In this document: one piece after another, positions 1 through 5,938 of the stretch
How positions within the stretch are numbered: the stretch's first letter is position 1
Layout of the letters: each line of letters begins with the position of its first letter
Source of the DNA: Streptomyces sp. NRRL F-5630
Lineage (GTDB): Bacteria; Actinomycetota; Actinomycetes; Streptomycetales; Streptomycetaceae
Assembly: GCF_000719475.1 (NCBI RefSeq)
Contig: NZ_JOGO01000108.1
Coordinates: 1 to 13,807, forward strand
Reading direction: 5' to 3'
Length of the DNA: 13,807 bases
Program-made: the position numbers and the translations under genes
The notes under the pieces: generated by a model
Told to the model about the DNA's origin: nothing
Databases searched by the model: none
The model's input: the letters and a program-made list of their open reading frames with translations, nothing else

Positions 1-1413
1 GTCCCGGCCCCCGCCCCCGTCCCGCGACTCCGCCCCGCCCCCGTCCCGCGCCTCCGCTTCGTCCCGGACCCCGGCCGGTGCTTCCTCGCCCGGCGCCCCC
101 TCGCCCGGCGCCCCGCTCTCCCCTGCCGGCGGGTCCACCAGGAGCAGCCGTCCGTCGTGCGTCGCGACCGCGAACCGGTCGCCCTGCGGTGAGGCGACCA
201 GCTCCTCGACGAGCCCGAGCCGCCCGTGCGCCCAGCGGCGGACCGGGCCCGGGGTGCCCGCGCGGGGCAGCGGGGCGACCTCGATGCCGTCAGCGCCGCC
301 CGCGTCGCTCACGTACGCGACCGAGCTCCCGCCCCCGTACAGCACCGGCATCCGCACCCGGACCCCCGGCGTGTCCGCGAGGGTGCGCGCCGGGCCGTCT
401 CGGTGCGTGAGCCAGTACAGGCTGCCGCGCACCGCGACGGCGCTCGCGCGGCCCGTCTCGTCGGGGCACACGGCGTCGAGGTGGCGCGCGGCGGGGACCT
501 GGTGGTGGCGGCGGCCCGAGCGGGGGCCGCCGAGGCGGATGTCGAGGCGGCGCGGGAGGGCGTCGGGCGCGAGGTCGTCGACGAGCCACAGCTCACCCGC
601 GCACTGGTAGACGATCCGGTGGCCGTCGCTCGCCGCGTTGCGGGCGTAGAAGGCGTCGTGGTCGGTGTGGCGGCGCAGGTCGGAGCCGTCCGGGCGGCAG
701 GAGTAGACGTTGCCGACGCCTTCGTGGTCGGAGAGGAAGGCGACGCGGTCGCCGACGAACAGGGGGCAGTCGAGGTGCCCTTCGAGGTCGGGGAGGAGGC
801 GTTCGCCGTGCAGCCACAGGCGTCCGGTGGCGCCGCCCCGGTAGCGCTTCCAGGCGGCCGGTTCGTGCGGGGGAGTGCCGGTGAGCAGGAGTGTGCGCTC
901 GTCGCCGTCGTGGCCGCGTTGCGCGAGCGCGGAGACCGGGCCCCAGGGGAGGCGACCACCGGGGGAGCCGTCGGTGGGGACCTTGTAGGCCCACGAGAAG
1001 TACGAGAACGGCTGCGCCTGCGAGGAGACGGCGAGGATGTCGCTGCGCCCGTCCGCGTCGGGCGGGCTCCAGCCGCAGACGCGGGTGTCGCGCCCGGCCC
1101 AGTAGGTGAGCTGGCGCACGGGGGTGTCGCCCGCGACCTCGGCGAGGTGGATCTCGGGGTCGAGGCTGCGCCAGGAGATGAAGGCGAGGTGCGCGCCGTC
1201 CGGCGAGAAGCGGGGGTGGCTCAGCTTCGTGCGGTCCGCCGTGAGCCGCCGGGCGAGGGAGGGCTCCGTCGCGCCGGGGGCCGGGAGCGGGGCGAGCCAC
1301 AGGTCGTCCTCGGCGACGAAGCAGAGGAGGTCGGCGTGCAGGGCGGGGTGGCGGAGATAGGCCGCTCCGCCCCGCGGGTACGGGTCCCTCGGGTGCGCGG
1401 TCACCTCTCCCAT
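1..1413 (-). CDS. Tricorn-type protease (S41 family), N-terminal part, cut by left edge
   Basis: The frame is open from ATG 1413 to the window edge, giving 471 residues and no stop. Near the start it reads YLRHPALHADLLCFVAED followed by DLWLAPLP, the usual opening of actinobacterial tricorn proteases, and then blade-like repeats such as LSHPRFSPDGAHLAFISW, as expected for the N-terminal beta-propeller. Family knowledge: tricorn is a large cytoplasmic protease of over 1,000 residues that trims peptides, with its serine active site in the C-terminal half. That half, with PDZ and S41 core, lies outside the window, so catalysis cannot be judged. From about residue 425 the sequence becomes an acidic Ala/Gly/Glu-rich insertion containing an 8-residue repeat. 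The start is uncertain: ATG 1413 has a poor ribosome site, and GTG three codons later is the alternative. Confidence 0.88.
   Translation of the reverse strand, partial: MGEVTAHPRDPYPRGGAAYLRHPALHADLLCFVAEDDLWLAPLPAPGATEPSLARRLTADRTKLSHPRFSPDGAHLAFISWRSLDPEIHLAEVAGDTPVRQLTYWAGRDTRVCGWSPPDADGRSDILAVSSQAQPFSYFSWAYKVPTDGSPGGRLPWGPVSALAQRGHDGDERTLLLTGTPPHEPAAWKRYRGGATGRLWLHGERLLPDLEGHLDCPLFVGDRVAFLSDHEGVGNVYSCRPDGSDLRRHTDHDAFYARNAASDGHRIVYQCAGELWLVDDLAPDALPRRLDIRLGGPRSGRRHHQVPAARHLDAVCPDETGRASAVAVRGSLYWLTHRDGPARTLADTPGVRVRMPVLYGGGSSVAYVSDAGGADGIEVAPLPRAGTPGPVRRWAHGRLGLVEELVASPQGDRFAVATHDGRLLLVDPPAGESGAPGEGAPGEEAPAGVRDEAEARDGGGAESRDGGGGRD
11..57. repeat. 24-bp tandem repeat inside the tricorn gene
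   Basis: The 16-base unit CCGCCCCCGTCCCGCG occurs at 11-26 and 35-50, a 24-bp period, with similar flanking bases. On the minus strand the repeat stays in frame and encodes an 8-residue unit of the form E-A/S-R-D-G-G-G-A/G. It may continue beyond the left edge. Confidence 0.75.
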
Positions 1414-1457
1414 GCTCTACGCGCGGCGGGGCGCGGCAACTCGGGAACGGGCCGGGG

Positions 1458-1494
1458 CCGCCGCCTCCAGCGGAGGGCGCCACGGAGGCGGCGG
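1458..1494. terminator. 11-bp perfect hairpin between SulP remnant and tricorn gene
   Basis: CCGCCGCCTCC (1458-1468) and GGAGGCGGCGG (1484-1494) are exact inverted copies with a 15-nt loop. The hairpin lies about 45 bp upstream of the tricorn start and downstream of the SulP remnant, so it could terminate minus-strand transcription from the remnant. There is no U tract, which is common in Streptomyces. A role in the tricorn leader is the alternative. Confidence 0.4.
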
Positions 1495-1553
1495 GCGGGA
1501 CGGAGCCCGTGGGAGGCGGGACGGGGCTCACCGCCGGAGGGGGCGCTACGGGT

Positions 1554-1614
1554 CCGTGGCCCCCTGCCCCCGCCCCGCGTGCTCCGGGACTCCGGGGCCG
1601 TGGCCCCCTGCCCC
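1554..1614. repeat. 17-bp direct repeat, 44-bp period
   Basis: CCGTGGCCCCCTGCCCC is present at 1554-1570 and again at 1598-1614, with similar flanking bases (GCCCCG follows shortly in both). It lies in the non-coding stretch between the tricorn gene and the SulP remnant. No function is evident; it fits local duplication in decaying DNA. Confidence 0.6.
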
Positions 1615-1696
1615 GCCCCGGCCGGTACGGGACCGATCGCCCCACGCCCCCCGTCCGGTCGGACTCGGCCTCAGCCCTCGCCCCGGGCGTCCCTCA

Positions 1697-1852
1697 TCAC
1701 CCGTACCGCCGCGCCTCGGGGACGAGCGCGAGCGCGACGACGAGCCCGGCGAGCACCTCGGTGCGCCACCCGCGCGGGTGGGAGCACCGGGCGGGGCGGA
1801 AGCAGCGGGGGCCGGGGCAGGGGCCGACGTAGGAGGGAACCGCCGTTCGCAC
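1697..1852 (-). pseudogene. SulP-family anion transporter, intact 5' end, truncated after about 46 codons
   Basis: Minus-strand GTG 1852 is preceded by a perfect GGAGG (complement of 1861-1865) at 8-nt spacing. The frame runs 51 codons to a stop at 1697. Its second half reads GWRTEVLAGLVVALALVPEA, which is the start of the first membrane segment of SulP (sulfate permease family) inorganic anion transporters; intact members continue with a sequence like ISFSIIAGV and run to about 500 residues. Here the match ends abruptly at VPEA, followed by RRYG and stop, and no later SulP segment is visible downstream. The start and ribosome site survive while more than 85% of the gene is missing, so a deletion or rearrangement near 1708 is more likely than slow erosion. 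Identification is from memory of the family, over only 16-20 residues, so it is good but not certain. A small unrelated membrane peptide is the alternative. Confidence 0.6.
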
Positions 1853-1860
1853 GATCAGTC

Positions 1861-1865
1861 CCTCC
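1861..1865 (-). promoter_or_regulatory. Shine-Dalgarno GGAGG of the SulP remnant
   Basis: The plus-strand CCTCC reads GGAGG on the minus strand, 8 nt before GTG 1852. It decides the start of the truncated SulP gene and argues that this end was once a working gene start. Confidence 0.55.
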
Positions 1866-1866
1866 A

Positions 1867-1937
1867 GCGACACCGGCCTCGTCCTCCCCGGCGTGCTCTC
1901 AGGGCGGCTCCCGCCTCTGCGCCGAGGCCGGTGTCGC
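1867..1937. repeat. Perfect 15-bp inverted repeat with 41-bp spacer
   Basis: GCGACACCGGCCTCG at 1867-1881 is matched exactly by CGAGGCCGGTGTCGC at 1923-1937. The pair sits just upstream of the SulP remnant's ribosome site, between it and the possible MerR fragment. It could be a stem-loop, an operator of a divergent promoter, or a scar of a small element or recombination. No target-site duplication was noticed. Confidence 0.7.
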
Positions 1938-1951
1938 CCGGTCGAGGGGCG

Positions 1952-2257
1952 GTCAGGCGCACGAAGCCGCTCGGATTCACCCCGGAACAGATGCGCGAGC
2001 GGCTCACCGCACCCGACCGCCTGGACGGGGGTGCCGGGGCCCTGCCGCCGAAGGAGCGCGAGGCCGGGCTCGCGGAAGACGAAGAAGCCCGCCGAGACGC
2101 CGCGCGGCAGGCTGCCGGGCCCGAAGCAAGGGCCGAAGCAGGGCTCCGAGCCCGGCCCGGAGCCCCCCTCGCGCCACCGCAGCCCTCGGGGCCACCGCAC
2201 CCCCGCGCCACCGCAGCCACCGCCGTGCTCGCCGCTGAGGCCGGGCCCGCGCGCTGA
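1952..2257 (+). pseudogene. Possible fragment of a MerR-type regulator (C-terminal part)
   Basis: An open plus-strand frame with coding-like third positions reads TKPLGFTPEQMRERLTAPDR from 1961, then GGAGALPPKEREAGLAEDEE, ending at stop 2257. This resembles the section after the DNA-binding part of actinobacterial MerR regulators, of the form KPLGFTLEEMRELL...ALPPEER. There is no plausible start or N-terminal helix-turn-helix: only about 85 bp separate this match from the divergent SulP remnant, and they are filled by the 15-bp inverted repeat. After about codon 65 the frame becomes Pro/Ala-rich and non-protein-like. My recollection is that SulP genes often have a MerR neighbour, which supports the reading, but the match is short and the call is tentative. 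Confidence 0.3.
2170..2218. repeat. 15-bp direct repeat, 34-bp period
   Basis: CGCGCCACCGCAGCC is present at 2170-2184 and 2204-2218, inside the non-coding stretch upstream of the TetR gene. No function is evident. Confidence 0.5.
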
Positions 2258-2362
2258 CAGCGAGAGCCGCACGCGCACCCGAAACGCGAGCGCCCCCATC
2301 CCCCACCCCATGTACGTACCGGATAAATAAGCCCCGCGCAGCACGCGTGGCCCACCTCACGT

Positions 2363-2377
2363 ACGAAACCGTTTCGT
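2363..2377. promoter_or_regulatory. TetR operator candidate, 7-1-7 palindrome
   Basis: ACGAAAC-C-GTTTCGT is a perfect 15-bp palindrome (2363-2369, centre 2370, 2371-2377). It lies about 150 bp upstream of the TetR start in one of the few A/T-containing stretches, and overlaps the position expected for the -35 element. This is the size and position of a TetR-family autoregulatory site. I did not find a second copy in front of the MMPL gene, so control of the exporter would need read-through or a diverged site. Confidence 0.6.
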
Positions 2378-2394
2378 TTCGCTTGGGAGGCGGG

Positions 2395-2407
2395 TAGGCT
2401 CCTCATA
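2395..2407 (+). promoter_or_regulatory. -10 element and start point candidate for the TetR gene
   Basis: TAGGCT at 2395-2400 fits the TANNNT -10 pattern, with an expected transcription start near 2407. The -35 region coincides with the palindrome at 2363-2377 but is not a good consensus. Transcription from here gives a leader of about 118 nt before the TetR start. Confidence 0.4.
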
Positions 2408-2442
2408 TGCGAGAGCGCACCCGGCTCCGCTCCTGGGGCTAG
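2407..2442 (+). CDS. Possible leaderless 11-codon leader peptide
   Basis: ATG 2407 falls 6 nt after the TAGGCT -10 candidate, the spacing typical of leaderless transcripts, and opens an 11-codon frame MRERTRLRSWG ending at TAG 2440-2442. Four of the eleven codons are arginine. It precedes the TetR start by about 80 nt. It may be chance: there is no comparative evidence and no clear attenuator hairpin after it. Confidence 0.22.
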   Translation: MRERTRLRSWG

Positions 2443-2524
2443 GGTGCGTGGACCGACGCGTGTCGCTCGCCCGTCCCTCCCCGGGGCGGGGCAGGCGCGC
2501 GGGAGCGAGCAGGAGGTGGGCCGG

Positions 2525-3121
2525 ATGGCTGGAGCAGTGGGCGCGACGACGCGTCGCAGCCGTCTGACGCCGGAGCGCGAGGCCGAGTTGTACGGCGCCG
2601 TGCTCGACCTGCTCCGCGAGGTCGGCTACGAGGCGCTCACCATGGACGCCGTGGCCTCCCGCACCCGGTCCAGCAAGGCCACCCTCTACCGCCAGTGGGG
2701 GAGCAAGCCCGAGCTGGTCGTGAAGGCGCTGCGCCATCACAAACCGCACTCGATCGCCGACATCGACACCGGCAGCCTGCGTGGGGACTTCCACGCGATG
2801 GTGGGCAGCCAGGACGATTGCCGCATGGCGGAGGACGCCGCGCTGATGCGCGGGATCGCCATGGAGATGAAGAGCAACCCCGATCTGCACCGCGCCTTCC
2901 GCGAACTGCTGATCGAGCCCGAGATCACGGGGCTCGGACAGGTGCTGCGGCGCGCGGTGGAGCGCGGCGAGGTGGACGCGGACAGGCCCGCGCTCGACTT
3001 CGTCGTGCACATGATGGTCGGTGCCTTCGTCGCGCGGCAGATGATCGACGCGCGGCCCTTGGACCGGGACTTCCTCACCCGATACATCGACGCCGTGGTA
3101 CTCCCCGCCCTCGGCGTCTGA
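2525..3121 (+). CDS. TetR/AcrR-family transcriptional regulator
   Basis: The product is 198 residues, normal for TetR regulators. Start ATG 2525 is chosen because AGGAGG (2511-2516) precedes it by 8 nt; a longer frame from GTG 2444 adds a non-conserved Gly/Arg-rich stretch. The DNA-binding domain is at about residues 15-62, with EALTMDAVASRTRSSKATLY followed by RQWGSKPEL, the classic helix-turn-helix ending in the YR-W/F-S/P-K signature. The remainder is a helical ligand-binding domain ending RDFLTRYIDAVVLPALGV, as in the TetR C-terminal families seen beside actinobacterial exporters. The gene lies 277 bp upstream of the MMPL transporter on the same strand, so it probably represses that exporter and itself through the palindrome at 2363-2377. 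The ligand cannot be read from the sequence. Confidence 0.93.
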   Translation: MAGAVGATTRRSRLTPEREAELYGAVLDLLREVGYEALTMDAVASRTRSSKATLYRQWGSKPELVVKALRHHKPHSIADIDTGSLRGDFHAMVGSQDDCRMAEDAALMRGIAMEMKSNPDLHRAFRELLIEPEITGLGQVLRRAVERGEVDADRPALDFVVHMMVGAFVARQMIDARPLDRDFLTRYIDAVVLPALGV

Positions 3122-3220
3122 TTCCCCGACACCCCCGCGCGGACTGACGCGCGCCCCCCGCTTCTCCCCTCCCCGCCGGGCCAGGACGCCCCGCGACGCG
3201 TACCCCGCGCCGCTGAGCCG

Positions 3221-3251
3221 GCCTGCCCGGACCAGGGTGAGCCGGGCGGGC
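3221..3251. terminator. Imperfect GC hairpin downstream of TetR
   Basis: GCCTGCCCGG (3221-3230) pairs with CCGGGCGGGC (3242-3251), allowing one G-U, around an 11-nt loop, about 100 bp after the TetR stop. It is a weak terminator candidate; GC-rich hairpins are common by chance here. Confidence 0.25.
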
Positions 3252-3310
3252 ACCGGTCCGCGCACCGCGCCCCCGTACCAGCCGTGTACGAGCCGCCGCG
3301 ACCCGTACCA

Positions 3311-3335
3311 CCTGACGTGACCGCCTCCCGTCAGG
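3311..3335. promoter_or_regulatory. 7-bp inverted repeat upstream of the MMPL gene
   Basis: CCTGACG (3311-3317) and CGTCAGG (3329-3335) are exact inverted copies 11 bp apart, ending 63 bp before the MMPL start. It could be a regulator site or a leader hairpin. It does not resemble the palindrome upstream of TetR, so it may belong to another regulator. The rest of 3122-3398 shows no gene. Confidence 0.35.
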
Positions 3336-3398
3336 GCCGGACGCATCCGCAAAGCCTTGTCCCTTTTCCGCCCCTGACCGAACGGGAGTTCCACCCCC

Positions 3399-5687
3399 GT
3401 GGCCACATTCCTCTACCGGCTCGGCCGGTTCGCCTTCAGGCGGCGACGCGCCGTCGCCTTCGTGTGGGTCGTGCTGCTCGCGCTCGTCGGCTTCGGTGCC
3501 GCGACCGCCAGCAGTCCGGGCCCGAGCCAGTTCTCCATACCCGGCGTCGAGGCCCAGAAGGCGTTCGACCTCCTCGACCAGCGGATGCCCGCGAACAACG
3601 CGGAGGGCGCCAGCGCCCGCGTCGTCTTCAAGGCGCCCGAGGGCCAGAAGATCACCGACCCGGCGAACAAGGCCGAGGTCACCAGGACGGTCTCCGCGAT
3701 CGAGCACGGCTCGAAGGAGGTCTCCCACGCGGACGACCCCTTCGAGAACAACGCGGCCGTCTCCAAGAACGGTGAGATCGCCTACTCCACCGTGAGCTAC
3801 AAGGTCAGCTCCATGGAGCTGACGGACGCGAGCAAGGACTCGCTCGAACACGCCGCCGAGCAGGCCCAGGACAAGGGCCTGACCGTCGAGATCGGGGGTG
3901 ACGCGCTCCAGGCCGGGGCCGAGACCGGCTCCACCGAGGTCGTCGGCATCGTCGTCGCGGCCGTCGTCCTGGTCATCACCTTCGGCGCGATCGTCGCCGC
4001 CGGGCTCCCGCTGCTCACCGCGCTCATCGGCGTCGGCGTCGGTGTCGGCTCGATCACCGCGCTCGCCTCGGCCCTCCACCTCGACTCGACGACGTCGATC
4101 CTCGCCATGATGATCGGCCTGGCGGTGGGCATCGACTACGCGCTCTTCATCGTCTCCCGCTACCGGGCCGAACGCGCCGAGGGCAAACAGCCCGAGGAAG
4201 CCGCCGGACGGGCGACGGGCACGGCGGGCTCCGCCGTCGTCTTCGCCGGGCTCACGGTGATCATCGCCCTGTGCGGCCTCGCCGTCGTCAACATCCCGTT
4301 GCTCACCAAGATGGGCGTCGCCGCCGCCGGTACGGTCGCTGTCGCCGTGGTGGTCGCGCTCAGCCTCATCCCCGCGCTGCTCGGCTTCGCGGGCGACAAG
4401 GTGCTCGGCCGCAAGGCCCGCAAGGCCGCCAAGGCCGTCAAGGACCAGGGCCCCGAGGCCCAGGCCCGTGCCGTCGCCGAGGCCCATCGCGGCGACGACG
4501 GCGCGCACAAGGTCAACGGCGGCACCCGCTGGGCCCGCTTCGTCCTGCGCCGCCCCGTCCGTGTCCTGCTCCTCGGCGTCCTCGGCCTCGGCGTGATCGC
4601 CGTGCCGGCGACACAGCTCGAACTCGGCCTGCCCGACGACGGCTCGCAGCCGACGTCCACGACGCAGCGCCGCGCCTACGACCTGCTCTCCGACGGCTTC
4701 GGGCCGGGCTCCAACGGCCCGCTCATGACCGTCTTCGACGGCAAGGGCGTCGCCGACCCGCACGCGGAGGCCGCGCAGGTCGTCGCGGAGATCAAGAAGC
4801 TCCCCGACGTCGCGGCGGTCAGCCCCGCCTCCTTCAACCCGGCGGGCGACACGGCCACCATCGCCGTCGTCCCTGCCTCCAAGCCGTCCTCGCACGCGAC
4901 CGAGACGCTCGTCCACTCCATCCGCGACATCGGCGAGGACGTCAAGGCCGCCGACCGCGGCGAGGTGCTCGTCACCGGGCAGACGGCGATGAACATCGAC
5001 GTCTCGCAGAAGATGAACGACGCGCTCCTGCCGTACCTCGTGCTCGTCGTCGGCCTCGCGTTCCTGCTCCTGATGCTCGTCTTCCGCTCGGTCCTCGTGC
5101 CCCTCAAGGCGGCGCTCGGCTTCCTCCTCTCGGTGGTCGCCGCGCTCGGCTCCGTCGTCGCGGTCTACCAGTGGGGCTGGCTCGGCTCGCTCTTCGGGGT
5201 CGAGCAGACCGGACCGATCATGAGCATGATGCCGATCTTCATGGTGGGTGTCGTCTTCGGCCTCGCGATGGACTACGAGGTCTTCCTCGTGACCCGGATG
5301 CGCGAGGCGCACGTCCACGGCGAGAGCCCGGCCCAGGCCATCGAGACCGGGTTCCGCCACGGTGCCCGCGTCGTCACGGCCGCCGCCGTCATCATGATCG
5401 CCGTCTTCGCCGGGTTCATCGGCTCCAGCGAGCAGATGGTCAAGATGATCGGCTTCAGCCTCGCGATCGCCGTCCTCTTCGACGCCTTCGTGGTGCGCAT
5501 GACGATCGTCCCGGCGGTCCTCGCCCTGCTCGGCCGCCGCGCCTGGTGGCTGCCGAAGTGGCTCGACCGCGTCCTGCCGAACGTCGACGTCGAGGGCGAG
5601 AAGCTCCACAAGGCGCTGGGGGACGGTTCGTCCTCCGGCGAAGGACCCCAGGACCCGGACGCGGAAAGGGAGTTGACCCGCGTCTGA
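3399..5687 (+). CDS. MMPL-family (RND superfamily) membrane exporter
   Basis: The product is 762 residues, normal for actinobacterial MMPL proteins, which use the proton gradient to export lipids, polyketides or drugs. Start GTG 3399 follows GGGAG (3384-3388). The layout is the two-fold MMPL repeat: TM1 at about 18-36, an external domain about 40-178, TM2-6 about 179-332, a charged cytoplasmic linker about 333-383 rich in Lys/Ala, TM7 about 388-405, a second external domain, and TM8-12 about 548-720. The proton-relay Asp-Tyr pairs are present in both halves: GLAVGIDYALF (D246-Y247) and GLAMDYEVFLV (D625-Y626). The tail is short and acidic, ending ELTRV. TetR lies upstream in the same direction and is the likely regulator. 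The cargo cannot be inferred; no lipid or polyketide genes adjoin. Confidence 0.95.
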   Translation: MATFLYRLGRFAFRRRRAVAFVWVVLLALVGFGAATASSPGPSQFSIPGVEAQKAFDLLDQRMPANNAEGASARVVFKAPEGQKITDPANKAEVTRTVSAIEHGSKEVSHADDPFENNAAVSKNGEIAYSTVSYKVSSMELTDASKDSLEHAAEQAQDKGLTVEIGGDALQAGAETGSTEVVGIVVAAVVLVITFGAIVAAGLPLLTALIGVGVGVGSITALASALHLDSTTSILAMMIGLAVGIDYALFIVSRYRAERAEGKQPEEAAGRATGTAGSAVVFAGLTVIIALCGLAVVNIPLLTKMGVAAAGTVAVAVVVALSLIPALLGFAGDKVLGRKARKAAKAVKDQGPEAQARAVAEAHRGDDGAHKVNGGTRWARFVLRRPVRVLLLGVLGLGVIAVPATQLELGLPDDGSQPTSTTQRRAYDLLSDGFGPGSNGPLMTVFDGKGVADPHAEAAQVVAEIKKLPDVAAVSPASFNPAGDTATIAVVPASKPSSHATETLVHSIRDIGEDVKAADRGEVLVTGQTAMNIDVSQKMNDALLPYLVLVVGLAFLLLMLVFRSVLVPLKAALGFLLSVVAALGSVVAVYQWGWLGSLFGVEQTGPIMSMMPIFMVGVVFGLAMDYEVFLVTRMREAHVHGESPAQAIETGFRHGARVVTAAAVIMIAVFAGFIGSSEQMVKMIGFSLAIAVLFDAFVVRMTIVPAVLALLGRRAWWLPKWLDRVLPNVDVEGEKLHKALGDGSSSGEGPQDPDAERELTRV

Positions 5688-5730
5688 GCAGTCCTGGCCC
5701 CGGGCGGGGCGAGCGGCCCCCGGGCCGTGT

Positions 5731-5787
5731 CCCGCCCGGTGACCGGGTGCGGTGGGCGGCTGAGTGCCGCACCCCGCCCGGTGACCG
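5731..5787. repeat. 15-bp direct repeat flanking an 8-bp hairpin after the MMPL stop
   Basis: CCCGCCCGGTGACCG occurs at 5731-5745 and 5773-5787. Between the copies, GGGTGCGG (5745-5752) and CCGCACCC (5767-5774) form an 8-bp stem with a 14-nt loop. The structure lies 44 bp after the MMPL stop and may be a first terminator. Confidence 0.5.
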
Positions 5788-5820
5788 TGCCGAGGTCCGT
5801 GGGGACGGGGCCGGCACGGC

Positions 5821-5855
5821 GGGCCCGGCGAGAGGGCAAGGCTCTCGCCGGGCCC
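5821..5855. terminator. Strong 14-bp hairpin, probable bidirectional terminator
   Basis: GGGCCCGGCGAGAG (5821-5834) and CTCTCGCCGGGCCC (5842-5855) are exact inverted copies around a 7-nt loop. It sits between the convergent MMPL gene (stop 5687) and the SsgA-like gene (stop 5939) and can serve both. Only a short T run (TT) follows, normal for Streptomyces terminators. Confidence 0.8.
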
Positions 5856-5938
5856 TTCCCCTGGGCGTACGGGCCAGCCCGGCACCATGCGACGAGCACC
5901 GATCCGGGCGTACGCGCCTTCCGCGAGGCCATCGCGTA

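Noticed and set aside
1867..1937. The 15-bp inverted repeat as the ends of an insertion sequence
   Set aside because: Only 41 bp lie between the arms, there is no transposase and no obvious flanking target duplication; kept only as an unexplained repeat.
226..2238. A 670-codon open plus-strand frame across the left end
   Set aside because: It is the antisense shadow of the tricorn gene; the minus strand shows clear tricorn sequence while this frame has no recognisable protein.
2444..2524. Start of the TetR gene at GTG 2444
   Set aside because: A perfect AGGAGG sits 8 nt before ATG 2525 and the added residues do not resemble TetR N-termini.
3075..5888. A 937-codon open minus-strand frame
   Set aside because: It lies opposite the MMPL gene and the TetR end, and is the Asp/Arg/Glu-rich composition expected for the reverse of a GC-rich membrane protein gene.
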